Part shown: one piece after another, positions 6,889 to 15,483 of the stretch
Numbering within the stretch: the first letter of the stretch is position 1
Layout of the letters: each line of letters begins with the position of its first letter
Origin: Prevotella sp.
Lineage (GTDB): Bacteria; Bacteroidota; Bacteroidia; Bacteroidales; Bacteroidaceae
Direction: 5' to 3'
Length of the DNA: 36,792 nt
Assembly (NCBI GenBank): GCA_016281055.1
Contig: JAEEHW010000017.1
Span: 1 to 36,792, forward strand
Notes under the pieces: generated by a model
Told to the model about the DNA's origin: nothing
What the model saw: the letters and a program-made list of their open reading frames with translations, nothing else
Database searches by the model: none
Program-made: the position numbers and the translations under genes

Positions 6889-8931
6889 CTTCAGTCTGTT
6901 CAAATCCATTTTAAAATTATAGAAGCCATTGATATGGATGTCATCGCGGACGCGGCGGCAGTCAGGCGTGATGGTTTCGTAATGTGGGATGCCGTTGAAG
7001 CGGAAGAGTTCCTGCATGCGGGTGAAGTCTTGGTCGGTGAGGCATACTGTTTCCTCGCCGGCCAACCATTCCTCAACATATTTTTTGTATGAATCGCTGC
7101 CCTCCGGCGTTCTCTCTCCGGCTATGAAGATGAGTTTCACGTCATCACGCTTGGCTATCTCGGCACGCATCTGCTTACTGCTTTGTATGGCTGAACGGCA
7201 AGGGCCGCAACCCATACCCCAGAAATCAATCATCAGGAACTTTCCGGGGTATTTTGCAGAAAGTTTGCGGATAACGTCGGCTATCGGTTCATCAGGCAGT
7301 GGCGTGGCTAGGTCTTTCTGTGCCATTTTATGTGCATAGAACTGCTCTGCTTTCTGGTGTATATAAGGCATGGTAAGCGGAGAGACATAAACAGGAAACA
7401 TCTTGCTGAGTGAAACATTTTCCTCGAGCCTTTGTTTTCTTTCTTCTTCAGTAATTGTGGTATCGGCGAGAATGTTGGAAACGGCGTCCTCATTGTTTCG
7501 CCAATCGTTGAAATCGCTGAGCATTTCCTTGTAAACGCAAAGCTGCACCATCATGTTGTCATGGTTGCTGCCCATTAAGTCGCGCAGGGCGGCAAGATTG
7601 TTTTCCAATATCTTGATGACATTCTTTGATGTGTATTCGTATGCTCCATGCTCATTTATCATTCCCTGGAATTTACGCTTGTACACAGGTTCGGCAAACT
7701 GTATGCGGTTGAGCAGAATAGGATAATTATTGTTTGCAATCAGCAGTGGATTGTCAAAATCGATACGATGCAAGGCTGTGTAGTTCTTGTAATCTTTCAA
7801 CGACAACCACTCAGCGCTGTCGAGAATTTCTCTATGATATACGCCATCGCGCTTCTCCTGTTTCTCCAGGTCGTCGTTGCGATACATGGCATAGTTCATC
7901 ACTCCATAGGCAAAGTTCACTTGCGCATCAGCCAGGGCCATCTGCACCTCCATCGGTGTATAATGGTTGCGCTGGCTTTCCATGTGCAGGCGATACATCA
8001 TGTTATTCCATATTTCATCTGCCTTCTTGTTGGCCTCAGCGAAATTGCCTTTGAACATATAGAGCGGATAGGCCAGGTTACCAAACATCCCTTCACTACG
8101 CAGCCAGCGTTGCACGTCATGACTGCTGCCGCTGTTGTATATACATTCATACCTTCCGATTGCATTCTTGCGGACGGTGATGTCTATAGTCTCGCCGGGA
8201 CGGGCGAAAAAAGGAATTTCAGAGAATCCAACCTTGGTATTTCTTGTATGGAAAGACTGCTGAATGGGATAGCTTGCCTGGAATTTCTTGCAGAACGTGC
8301 CGTCAGGCTCGATGTTGAGCACCAGTGTGGCATCATCCTTATCAAAGACGTCTTGATAATAACACTCCAATGATGTGAATCCGAAGCGCTCTGCATTGTA
8401 ATCCTCAATGCGGCCGCGTATGGTGATGGTGTCGGTCTTGAACCAATCCTGAGGTATGGCGTATGGATTGGCTGCAGAGAGTTCCTGCATCGTCGGCGCC
8501 TTGATTTCGTGTTTCTTGTCATGAATACCCAAGAGCATGAACGCACCTCCGCCGTCACCCTCTATGTAGTCAAACACCTGCACCTGTTTGGGCATCGGTT
8601 CAAAATGGAGCGTGAAGTCTTTCGTTCCCGTTGACTCTCCATATTTGTTGAGTGTTATCCCTTCAGCAGAGCGCAATGCATAGCGGTTGCCGTCCTGATC
8701 CAACAGATAACTAGTGCCATTGATGCTGAAACTTCTTCCTTTGGGATAGTCAATAGTGAAATGCACGGTTGTTGCCGTATCCCTGAAGATGACTTCACGG
8801 GCTTTCAGTTCACCCTGATACACATTCACACAAGCCATCGCCACGGGGGCTTTGATGGTCTTATAGGTCTTTGCCTGCCCTGCTATAGCGAAGAAAGCAA
8901 GGAGAAGAGTTACGAATTTTTTTTTATTCAT
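6874..8931 (-). CDS. Exported protein with C-terminal TlpA-like thioredoxin domain
   Basis: A 685-residue protein with a signal peptide (MNKKKFVTLLLAFFAIAGQA). Residues about 20-270 are beta-rich with no name I can give. A long helical middle follows (about 270-540), rich in KADEIWNNMMYRLHMESQ-type segments. The last 150 residues are a TlpA/AhpC-TSA-type thioredoxin fold: FLMIDFWGMGCGPCRSAIQS with CGPC near residue 574, and a GIPHYETITPD cis-proline loop near the end. The intact CxxC suggests a periplasmic thiol reductase. Such large fusions are common in Bacteroidetes, often beside glycan genes; their substrates are unknown. No convincing promoter was seen in the 105 bp between this gene and the permease gene upstream on the same strand, so the two may be co-transcribed. 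Confidence 0.8.
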   Translation of the reverse strand: MNKKKFVTLLLAFFAIAGQAKTYKTIKAPVAMACVNVYQGELKAREVIFRDTATTVHFTIDYPKGRSFSINGTSYLLDQDGNRYALRSAEGITLNKYGESTGTKDFTLHFEPMPKQVQVFDYIEGDGGGAFMLLGIHDKKHEIKAPTMQELSAANPYAIPQDWFKTDTITIRGRIEDYNAERFGFTSLECYYQDVFDKDDATLVLNIEPDGTFCKKFQASYPIQQSFHTRNTKVGFSEIPFFARPGETIDITVRKNAIGRYECIYNSGSSHDVQRWLRSEGMFGNLAYPLYMFKGNFAEANKKADEIWNNMMYRLHMESQRNHYTPMEVQMALADAQVNFAYGVMNYAMYRNDDLEKQEKRDGVYHREILDSAEWLSLKDYKNYTALHRIDFDNPLLIANNNYPILLNRIQFAEPVYKRKFQGMINEHGAYEYTSKNVIKILENNLAALRDLMGSNHDNMMVQLCVYKEMLSDFNDWRNNEDAVSNILADTTITEEERKQRLEENVSLSKMFPVYVSPLTMPYIHQKAEQFYAHKMAQKDLATPLPDEPIADVIRKLSAKYPGKFLMIDFWGMGCGPCRSAIQSSKQMRAEIAKRDDVKLIFIAGERTPEGSDSYKKYVEEWLAGEETVCLTDQDFTRMQELFRFNGIPHYETITPDCRRVRDDIHINGFYNFKMDLNRLKEKYK

Positions 8932-9036
8932 CTGCCTTTATCTTTTTATTAGTTATATCCTATATATTATACGACATAACAGCAAGATTATACCGGCAAA
9001 AACTGTTAATTATTCTAAAAGTCTTCCTTTTTTCCT

Positions 9037-10368
9037 TTATTCTGTGTCCGCTTCAGGTTCAGCCACCATTTCTTGTTTCTTTCCGAAGTTAGGGTCTATC
9101 TTCAGCAGTGCCGTTACTACGAATGTTATCACGCATGTTATCATGACGATGATGAAGAATGTCTTGTAGCCTACGGCATCCTTGATGAATCCTGACACCA
9201 TGCCCGGAAGCATCAGTCCAAGGTAGGTGATGCCAGTGCAGATGGAATAGTGCGAGGTCTTGAATTCACCCTGACTGTAGTACAGCATATACAGGGTGAG
9301 CACCGTGAAACCCAGTCCGTAGCCGAACTGCTCTACAAACAGGCATGTGCTGATGAGTGTCAGTCCGAAGGCATTGGCAGCGGTTGGCATGGCGTATGCA
9401 AGGTATATATACACGGCATCGGGCAGTGTTATGGCGCATACGAGTGGCCACAGCCATTTCTTCAGTCCGTCGCGGCTTACGAGTATGCCGCCGAGTATGC
9501 CGCCGAGCGTCAGTCCGAGAAGTCCCACGGTGCCGTAGGCCAGTCCGTATTCTCCCGGTGACATACCGAGGCCACCGTCTGAGTTGGGGCGCATGAGGAA
9601 CGTCTTTGTCATGGTGTTGAGCAGTGCCTCAGGGAAACGGTAGAGCAGCAGGAAAGCGATGACCACGAGTGTAGGCTTCACCGGGAACTTGGTGAAGAAC
9701 GTAAGCAATGTGGCCTTCAGTCCTTTCCATACCTCTGCTGCGGAATCACCACTGCCTCGGTCGGAACTCGGGCGCGGCAACACATAGCCGTGCCACAGCC
9801 AGAAGGCGATGAACAGTCCCGCCAGACCATAGAATACGAGGCTCCAGGTGAAGGCAATCCTGTTGCGGAATATCACCTGCAGTGCTCCGGGTATAGCCAC
9901 CAACACACTGTTGCCGAATATCACGGCACAGCGGTAGAAGGTGTTGCGTATGCCCACGAAATATGTCTGCGTATGCTCGTCAAGGTCGAGCATATAGAAT
10001 CCGTCGGCGGATATGTCGTGCGTGGCACTGGCGAATGCCATGATGAAGAAGCAGCACATGGTGCCCTGAAACCATACCGGCGTGTTGAGCGTGAACGCCA
10101 CGCCTGCCAGTGATGCACCGATGAGTATCTGCATGGTGAGAATCCACCAGCGCTTGGTGCGCAGCAGGTCAATGAACGGGCTCCACAGCGGTTTGATAAT
10201 CCACGGCAGGTTGAGCCAACCGGTATATAATGCCAACTCAGTGTCGGTCAGTCCCATTTGCATATACATCACTGCTGCCACGGCTGTGACAAGTACATTG
10301 GGAAGTCCTTCTGCGAAATACAACGTGGGTACCCAGCCCCAAGGCGAAGAAAGTTTCTTTAATCTCAT
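9037..10368 (-). CDS. MFS transporter, AmpG-like
   Basis: A 443-residue polytopic membrane protein. The start is placed at 10368 because the promoter's -7 box is at 10399-10392; the longer open frame upstream would begin before it. The N-terminus (SPWGWVPTLYFAEGLPNVL) and the WLNLPWIIKPLWSPFIDLL segment match the AmpG branch of the major facilitator superfamily. Members carry muropeptides or related amino-sugar compounds into the cytoplasm; in Bacteroidetes similar permeases sit in carbohydrate loci and may carry sugars. About 12 membrane segments can be traced, with a charged central loop (RPSSDRGSGDSAAEVWKG) and an acidic tail. Substrate unknown; recovery of cell-wall fragments or uptake of oligosaccharides are both possible. 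Confidence 0.8.
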   Translation of the reverse strand: MRLKKLSSPWGWVPTLYFAEGLPNVLVTAVAAVMYMQMGLTDTELALYTGWLNLPWIIKPLWSPFIDLLRTKRWWILTMQILIGASLAGVAFTLNTPVWFQGTMCCFFIMAFASATHDISADGFYMLDLDEHTQTYFVGIRNTFYRCAVIFGNSVLVAIPGALQVIFRNRIAFTWSLVFYGLAGLFIAFWLWHGYVLPRPSSDRGSGDSAAEVWKGLKATLLTFFTKFPVKPTLVVIAFLLLYRFPEALLNTMTKTFLMRPNSDGGLGMSPGEYGLAYGTVGLLGLTLGGILGGILVSRDGLKKWLWPLVCAITLPDAVYIYLAYAMPTAANAFGLTLISTCLFVEQFGYGLGFTVLTLYMLYYSQGEFKTSHYSICTGITYLGLMLPGMVSGFIKDAVGYKTFFIIVMITCVITFVVTALLKIDPNFGKKQEMVAEPEADTE

Positions 10369-10391
10369 AATTGTGTCTGTTTTACAATCTG

Positions 10392-10423
10392 CAAAGGTAA
10401 TCATTTCTTCTTTAACTCGCAAA
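10392..10423 (-). promoter_or_regulatory. Promoter of the MFS gene
   Basis: TACCTTTG (10399-10392) with TTTG 20 bp upstream (10423-10420) on the minus strand; leader about 20 nt. Confidence 0.75.
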
Positions 10424-10461
10424 TATAAGCGAATAAATTCTTTTATCTGCAGAAAATTCCT

Positions 10462-10469
10462 TAACTTTG
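10462..10469 (+). promoter_or_regulatory. -7 box for the GH43 gene
   Basis: TAACTTTG on the plus strand, divergent from the MFS promoter. No clear -33 TTTG. Transcription from here would give a leader of about 190 nt containing the long inverted repeat below. Confidence 0.5.
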
Positions 10470-10502
10470 CAAAATGAAAGTGATGCGCGGGGCGCTTCAA
10501 GT

Positions 10503-10635
10503 GAAGAGTGAAGAGTGAAGAATACCATGCGGACGAATATAAAATGAAAGATAAAGAATACAGATGAAGAATGTAAATATTTTGCAGAGAAGATACAGTC
10601 AAAGGGTGAATAAGATTCTTCACTCTTCACTCTTC
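10503..10635 (+). repeat. Inverted repeat of GAAGAGT units in the GH43 leader
   Basis: GAAGAGT is repeated in tandem at 10503-10523 and its exact reverse complement lies at 10615-10635, 91 bp away. In RNA this would make a 21-bp stem closing most of the leader. Nothing else is recognised between the arms. Confidence 0.7.
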
Positions 10636-10663
10636 GTTCTTCACTATTAACTAAAAAAAAAGA

Positions 10664-12265
10664 ATGATGAATTATATATCGTGCATTAAGAATTATGCAT
10701 TGTGCATTGTGCATTGTGCATTGATGCTCGCTGCGCCGCTCCTCTCATTGGCAGCGCCGCTCGACTGGGGCGACCAGGGCGACGGCACCTATCGCAACCC
10801 TGTGCTCAACGCTGACTATTCCGACCCCGACGTAATCCGCGTGGGGGAGAAATACTATATGGTGGCATCAGACTTCCACTTCATGGGAATGCAGATTCTT
10901 GAAAGCACCGACATGGTGAACTGGCGCGTGCTGACGCAGGTGTACCACCGCCTTGACCTGCCCGGATGGGACACCAATGAGCGGTATGCCGGCGGTTCGT
11001 GGGCTCCGGCCCTGCGTTACCACGACGGCAAATACTGGATATTCTTCTGCACGCCCCACGAGGGACTGTTCATGACACAGGCTGTGAAGCCCGAAGGCCC
11101 GTGGAGCCCTCTGCACTGCCTGAAGGCTGTGGAGAAATGGGAAGATCCCTGTCCGTTCTGGGACAGCGACGGCAAGGCATACCTCGGCCGCAGCCAGCAC
11201 GGCGCCGGACCTATAATACTGCACCGCATGAGCGAGGACGGCCGCACGCTGCTTGACGACGGCGTGACGATATATACCGGTCCGGTGGCAGAGGGAACGA
11301 AATTCCTGAAGCGCGACGGATGGTATTACCTCTCCATCCCCGAGGGCGGCGTGGGCGAAGGCTGGCAGACGGTATTGCGCTCAAAAAGCATCTACGGCCC
11401 TTACGAGAAGCGCGTGGTGCTGCATCAAGGCTCCACCGCCGTGAACGGGCCTCACCAGGGTGCGCTGGTGGACACGCCGCAGGGCGCATGGTGGTTCTAT
11501 CACTTTCAGGAAACGGAGGCACTGGGGCGCGTGGTGCACCTGCAACCCGTAGCGTGGCATGACGGTTGGCCGCAGATAGGCACCGACACCGACGGCGACG
11601 GCATCGGCGAACCCGTAGCCGCCTGGAGCAATCCACTGCCCCAAACACAGCCGTCGCTGCCGCAGACAAGTGATGATTTCGCCGGTGCACAGCTGTCGCC
11701 GCAGTGGCAGTGGAACCACAACCCAGTGGACGAGGCATGGTCGCTGACCGAGAACCCCGGCGCACTGACGCTCCATGCGCTGAAGGCCGAAAGTTTCATC
11801 AAGGCACGAAACACCCTGACGCAAAAGGCTATGGGCTACGAGAGCGAGGCAACGGTAGAACTTGACTTCTCCCACCTTGCCGAAGGCGGCCGTGCAGGCA
11901 TCGTCTGCATGGGCAAGACCAACGAACTGCTCGGTGTGAGGAAGGAAGGCGGCAGCCTGAAGCTATACCGCACCCTCGCCACCTTCAAGCAGAAAGACGG
12001 CACGCCGCCTACGGAGACCGACACCCTGATATGCTCCGTTGACGATGCAGAAAGACTGTGGCTGCGCATATCCTTCGACATGCCGGCAAGGCAGTATCGT
12101 TTCCATTACAGCACCGACGGCGCGACATTCCGCCAGGCCGGCAATCCCTTCTATACCATCCGCGGCAACTGGAAGGGCGTGCGCCTCGGCATATACCACT
12201 ACAATACCCTCACCGCCGAGGGCTATGTCACCGTGCCGCAAGCAGAGTACACTGTTTCAAAATAA
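10664..12265 (+). CDS. GH43-family glycosidase (beta-xylosidase/arabinofuranosidase type)
   Basis: A 533-residue exported enzyme. After the signal sequence the GH43 five-bladed propeller begins at NPVLNADYSDPDVIRVGEKYYM, whose aspartate is the predicted general base. WEDPCPFWDSDGKAYL carries the pKa-modulating aspartate and GPVAEGTKFLKRDGWYYL the general-acid glutamate. From about residue 330 (SDDFAGAQLSPQWQWNHNP) a concanavalin-like C-terminal domain follows, as in GH43 xylosidases. The family releases xylose or arabinose from arabinoxylan or arabinan. The signal peptide is odd: its N-terminal half (YALCIVHCAL) is encoded by 7-bp ATTGTGC repeats at about 10691-10723, so the true start could shift between ATG codons at 10661-10664 and the later ATG giving MLAAPLL. 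Confidence 0.88.
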   Translation: MMNYISCIKNYALCIVHCALMLAAPLLSLAAPLDWGDQGDGTYRNPVLNADYSDPDVIRVGEKYYMVASDFHFMGMQILESTDMVNWRVLTQVYHRLDLPGWDTNERYAGGSWAPALRYHDGKYWIFFCTPHEGLFMTQAVKPEGPWSPLHCLKAVEKWEDPCPFWDSDGKAYLGRSQHGAGPIILHRMSEDGRTLLDDGVTIYTGPVAEGTKFLKRDGWYYLSIPEGGVGEGWQTVLRSKSIYGPYEKRVVLHQGSTAVNGPHQGALVDTPQGAWWFYHFQETEALGRVVHLQPVAWHDGWPQIGTDTDGDGIGEPVAAWSNPLPQTQPSLPQTSDDFAGAQLSPQWQWNHNPVDEAWSLTENPGALTLHALKAESFIKARNTLTQKAMGYESEATVELDFSHLAEGGRAGIVCMGKTNELLGVRKEGGSLKLYRTLATFKQKDGTPPTETDTLICSVDDAERLWLRISFDMPARQYRFHYSTDGATFRQAGNPFYTIRGNWKGVRLGIYHYNTLTAEGYVTVPQAEYTVSK

Positions 12266-12293
12266 TACACCTAGCCAAGGCATAGAGTCACTT

Positions 12294-12363
12294 GACTTAA
12301 ACCAGAAAAAGTTGTCACTTTCTTTTTTGTTTCCTAAAGTGACAACTTTTTCTGGTTTAAGTC
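12294..12363. repeat. Perfect 28-bp inverted repeat
   Basis: Arms at 12294-12321 and 12336-12363 are exact reverse complements with a 14-base T-rich loop. Located 28 bp after the GH43 stop, it can terminate that gene. The arm length and perfection exceed what a terminator needs, and it may belong to a dispersed repeat family. Confidence 0.8.
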
Positions 12364-12423
12364 ATAATGCATTTTCACAGGGCATACTATATATATGGTA
12401 TGCGGAATGCCGTATATTGAGTA

Positions 12424-12518
12424 TTGTGCAAGTGGGGAAAACTGAGTAATTTTGCAGTCAACTTCGCTACACTCAGAGTGAATAGTGAAAAGTGAATAGT
12501 GAAAAGTAAATAGTGAAA
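12424..12518 (+). promoter_or_regulatory. Promoter and 14-bp tandem repeat leader of the OsmC-domain gene
   Basis: TTG (12424-12426) and TAATTTTG (12447-12454), 20 bp apart. Downstream the leader holds three 14-bp units of AGTGAATAGTGAAA (12477-12518; the third has one change), then AAGGAG just before the ATG at 12544. Confidence 0.65.
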
Positions 12519-12543
12519 AATTAAAAAAGAAAGGAGAAAAATC

Positions 12544-13827
12544 ATGAACAAGAGCAGGATAACATCTTTTGCGATTGCACTGACCGCCCTCTCTCTCTGG
12601 GGAGGTGCGGCACAGGCCCAGCACAACGACCAGCGACTCAACAAGGCTATAACGGATGCTGCATGGTATAAGAAGGCAGCGAAAAGCGCACCGTCATTCC
12701 GCGACTTGCTGAAGCGACGCAAGGCGGCAGTGGAGCAGTTTCGCGCCATACCCACCAGCGCACTGCAACCCATAACCATCAAGGCTTTCGCCACGGCGGA
12801 GCAGCGTGCCGGCACACGCCACGTCATAATTCGCGAGCATGAGTATTTCAACGACAGCGGCTACAACAACGGCGGCTTCGACCTCGGCATAGGCACTCCC
12901 GACCATGTTATCGCAGCCATTGCGGGCGACCTCATAGACAGCTACGTGACACAGGCCGCCATAAAGGGCGTCGCCATCGACTCGCTCGCCATCAACATCA
13001 AGCAGACGGGACCATCGCTGCAGAACTGGGGACTGGACTACACCATCTTCATCGACTCGCCGGCATCTGACAGTCAGCTGGAGGAACTGCGACTGCTTGC
13101 CGAGCAAAACTCTCCGCTGTATCAGTTCTCAATACGCGCCCACAAGGTGAACACCGTATTGGAATACCACAAGAGTGCCGACGAACTGGTGATACCTCCC
13201 ACATACCAGCCAGGACTGCGCGAGTTCATAGAATGGGAGACACGCAAGGGCGAGGCAAACCGCAAGTTGCGCGAGAGCGGACAGCGCCCCGACAAGTCGA
13301 AGTTTGGCGGCTATGCCTATGACTACCCATACTCACGCAAGAACCCCTACACCCCGGCACAGAGCGACAGTTACCTCGATCCCGACGGACCAAGTGCATT
13401 CATCAATCCGTCGTCAGGCGTGACGGTGCTGCAGGTGCGCCACCACCGTGTGTTGCAAGACCATCCGCTGTTCTTCGGCGGCAACGACCTCGGTCCCACG
13501 GCAGTGGAGAGCCACGTCGGACTGCTCGGTTCCTGCTTCACCCACGTGGCGGAGGGCACGGCGGCACGCAACAAGATAGCGCTCGACACGCTGAACGTAT
13601 CGCTCACCGCACAGTTTGACCCGCGCTCCGGCCGCAAGGGCTTTGAGCAGACACCGCTCTATCCCACCGACATACAGATGCGCGTAATCATCAGCAGTCC
13701 ACGCAGCGAGGCAGAGATACGCCAGCTGGTGGCAGACACGGAGAGGGGCTGTCCTATCTACAACCTCGTAACCAACGCACAGGAGATAAAAGGCCGCATA
13801 AAGCGAGTGACGGCCTATCTGAAATAA
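12544..13827 (+). CDS. Exported protein with two OsmC-like domains, the first lacking the active cysteines
   Basis: A 427-residue protein with a signal peptide (about 1-26). Residues about 85-215 and 285-425 each resemble the OsmC/Ohr fold: GGFDLGIGTPDHVIAAIAGDL... in the first and FFGGNDLGPTAVESHVGLLGSCF... in the second, each ending in an L.E...P.Y-type helix. OsmC and Ohr reduce organic peroxides with two cysteines. The second domain keeps both (Cys331 in LLGSCF, Cys403 in ERGCPIY); the first has Asp130 and Ser190 at the matching places. Usual OsmC proteins are about 140 residues, cytoplasmic and homodimeric, so a secreted tandem form with one degenerate half is unusual. Inference: an intramolecular dimer acting in the periplasm on peroxides or thiols. 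It is transcribed alone. Confidence 0.7.
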   Translation: MNKSRITSFAIALTALSLWGGAAQAQHNDQRLNKAITDAAWYKKAAKSAPSFRDLLKRRKAAVEQFRAIPTSALQPITIKAFATAEQRAGTRHVIIREHEYFNDSGYNNGGFDLGIGTPDHVIAAIAGDLIDSYVTQAAIKGVAIDSLAINIKQTGPSLQNWGLDYTIFIDSPASDSQLEELRLLAEQNSPLYQFSIRAHKVNTVLEYHKSADELVIPPTYQPGLREFIEWETRKGEANRKLRESGQRPDKSKFGGYAYDYPYSRKNPYTPAQSDSYLDPDGPSAFINPSSGVTVLQVRHHRVLQDHPLFFGGNDLGPTAVESHVGLLGSCFTHVAEGTAARNKIALDTLNVSLTAQFDPRSGRKGFEQTPLYPTDIQMRVIISSPRSEAEIRQLVADTERGCPIYNLVTNAQEIKGRIKRVTAYLK

Positions 13828-13873
13828 ACTCATCACCCCTGAGAAAACATTATTTGAAAGGAGAACATACAAT

Positions 13874-13911
13874 AACGGCAAGGAATGAAATGAATGTCAT
13901 TCCTTGCCGTT
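13874..13911 (+). terminator. Terminator of the OsmC-domain gene
   Basis: AACGGCAAGGAATGA (13874-13888) pairs perfectly with TCATTCCTTGCCGTT (13897-13911), followed by TATTTGTTT. The rest of 13912-14012 shows nothing beyond A/T-rich sequence. Confidence 0.75.
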
Positions 13912-14012
13912 TATTTGTTTATGAAGGTATTCAATAGAAATTATTCATATATTTCTTCTTCTACAAACAAAAAAATGTATTAGACTAATGAATAGGAAAA
14001 AGTAGTTTTTGT

Positions 14013-14043
14013 TTTGTAAAACGAGAAAAATGATTTACCTTTG
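14013..14043 (+). promoter_or_regulatory. Promoter of the small membrane protein gene
   Basis: TTTG (14013-14016) and TACCTTTG (14036-14043), spaced by 19 bp. The leader to 14138 is about 90 nt and includes a 12-codon frame (14077-14112) after AAGGA that is probably chance. Confidence 0.7.
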
Positions 14044-14137
14044 TATTCTGGAATTAAGAAGTAAATAAGATAAGGAATGAATACATTACGCTTGTATGGC
14101 GTAAAAACTTGAATAAACAATTATAATTGTATTACTG

Positions 14138-14371
14138 ATGACCTATACCATCATTTGTTTTCTTTGCATCGCCGTATTGGCAGCCATCGTCGTCTTGTTG
14201 CGCCTCGGCGTGATATCGTTTAACGTGAAGCCGCTGGCGTTCATCATCGGCATCGGTGCACTGATACTGTTTTACAAGGCGCAGTCAGACGGTGAAATAC
14301 ACGTTCTCTCCGTCCGCATGGCAGAGATGATAGTCGGCGCGGTGCAGTGGGTTCTCGGTTTCGTGCGCTGA
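14138..14371 (+). CDS. Small membrane protein, unknown function
   Basis: A 77-residue protein with two hydrophobic helices (IICFLCIAVLAAIVVLLRLG and PLAFIIGIGALILFY), a short polar stretch (KAQSDGEIHVLSVRM) and an amphipathic C-terminus (AEMIVGAVQWVLGFVR). A well-matched promoter and a codon pattern like its neighbours support a real gene. It is convergent with the hydrolase at 14386, leaving 14 bp between stops. I do not recognise a family. Confidence 0.6.
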   Translation: MTYTIICFLCIAVLAAIVVLLRLGVISFNVKPLAFIIGIGALILFYKAQSDGEIHVLSVRMAEMIVGAVQWVLGFVR

Positions 14372-14385
14372 TGGCGCATCCCTTC

Positions 14386-15483
14386 TCACTGCATTGTGAA
14401 GAAGCACGTCAGCGGATAGTGGTCTGAACTGCTTATGCTGTTGTCCACCTTGCAGTTGTATGGCGTCAGTTGTTGCGTACACAGTATATTGTCTATCCTC
14501 ACCCTCATGCCGAAATGTCCGTAGGAATATCCCGGACCGAATGCCGTGCTGCGATAGCAGTCATTGATGTCCATGCTCTTGCCGTCAACGCCCTTTCCCG
14601 GATTGGAAATGGTGTGGCAGGTGTATGACTGCGGTATGTCGTTGAAGTCGCCGCATATTATCATCGGCGTGCTGCAATGACGGCGCATGAATGCAGCCAC
14701 GCTGTCAGCCTGGTGTGCGCGTATGCGTGATGCCTCGAAAATCTTGCCCACGATGGTGCGCGACGTACTTTTGATGTATTCCTTCTCCTTGCGCTCTCCA
14801 TGCATCATGTTGCCGAAGTCGCGACGCTCCTTCATGCTGAATCCCATGGTCTGCAGGTGGTTGTTGATGACTATCAGTTCCCTGCCGTCTTTATTGAGCC
14901 AGAACACTCCGGTCAGGTTGCCCTTGGTGTCATAGTGTATCTTTTGCTTGCGCAATATGGGATAACGGCTGAATATCACTATCTGGCTGCCTCCCTTGCC
15001 ACATATAGAGTCCACATACGCCCAGTGGCTTACGAGCGAGTCGGGACATAAACCGAGCGGAGCCTCCTGCAGGCATACTATGTCAGCACCGCTGTTGGCG
15101 ATATACTGTATCAGACGTTTGTTTTTCTCCGTGCGGTCATCGGGCTCCATGTGTCCCTTGCCCATGTTGTAGGTGTTGTATGAAAGTAGTTTGAAGGCAT
15201 CCTTCGGCGTCTGCTGCGAACGGTGCAACGGACAATAGTGCGTCACCGGCTGGTATGCCAGCAGCAGTCCCACGAATGGTATGGGCAGCAGGCGCTTGCA
15301 CATCAGTGCACACACCACGAGCGATGCCACCGTCAGCACCAATGCTATGGGGAAGGCATAGCCGGCCACTGCCAGCCACGACCACTTATTGGGGTTGAGC
15401 CATCCGGCATAACCCGTCATGAGCAGTGCCACCACCAGAAGCAGCATTATGACAGCCCATAGGCGACGGAACTTCTTCTTCAT
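14386..15483 (-). CDS. Membrane-anchored endonuclease/exonuclease/phosphatase (EEP) family protein
   Basis: A 365-residue protein. Residues 1-85 contain hydrophobic segments (WAVIMLLLVVALLMTGYAGW and a second near 35-60) and the rest is an EEP hydrolase domain. It shows the expected metal and catalytic motifs in order: KLLSYNTYNMG, IVCLQEAP (metal-binding Glu), VIFSRYPI, VINNHLQT, IICGDFNDIP (catalytic Asp/Asn) and a final SSDHYPLTC (catalytic His). The family cleaves phosphodiesters in DNA, lipids or nucleotides; the membrane anchor suggests an envelope substrate, but none can be named. Its ATG overlaps the stop of the rhomboid gene by 4 nt, so the two are translated together. Confidence 0.85.
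   Translation of the reverse strand: MKKKFRRLWAVIMLLLVVALLMTGYAGWLNPNKWSWLAVAGYAFPIALVLTVASLVVCALMCKRLLPIPFVGLLLAYQPVTHYCPLHRSQQTPKDAFKLLSYNTYNMGKGHMEPDDRTEKNKRLIQYIANSGADIVCLQEAPLGLCPDSLVSHWAYVDSICGKGGSQIVIFSRYPILRKQKIHYDTKGNLTGVFWLNKDGRELIVINNHLQTMGFSMKERRDFGNMMHGERKEKEYIKSTSRTIVGKIFEASRIRAHQADSVAAFMRRHCSTPMIICGDFNDIPQSYTCHTISNPGKGVDGKSMDINDCYRSTAFGPGYSYGHFGMRVRIDNILCTQQLTPYNCKVDNSISSSDHYPLTCFFTMQ

Noticed and set aside
10474..10518. 14-codon frame right after the GH43 -7 box
   Set aside because: Most of it is the GAAGAGT repeat; no evidence of selection as a leader peptide.
10412..10714. Minus-strand frame rich in NAQCI/NSEERRVKSEE repeats, also the in-frame upstream extension of the MFS gene
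   Set aside because: It translates the GAAGAGT and ATTGTGC repeats and lies upstream of the MFS promoter.
14077..14112. 12-codon frame after AAGGA in the leader of the small membrane protein
   Set aside because: Short, with no regulatory amino-acid run or terminator to suggest attenuation.
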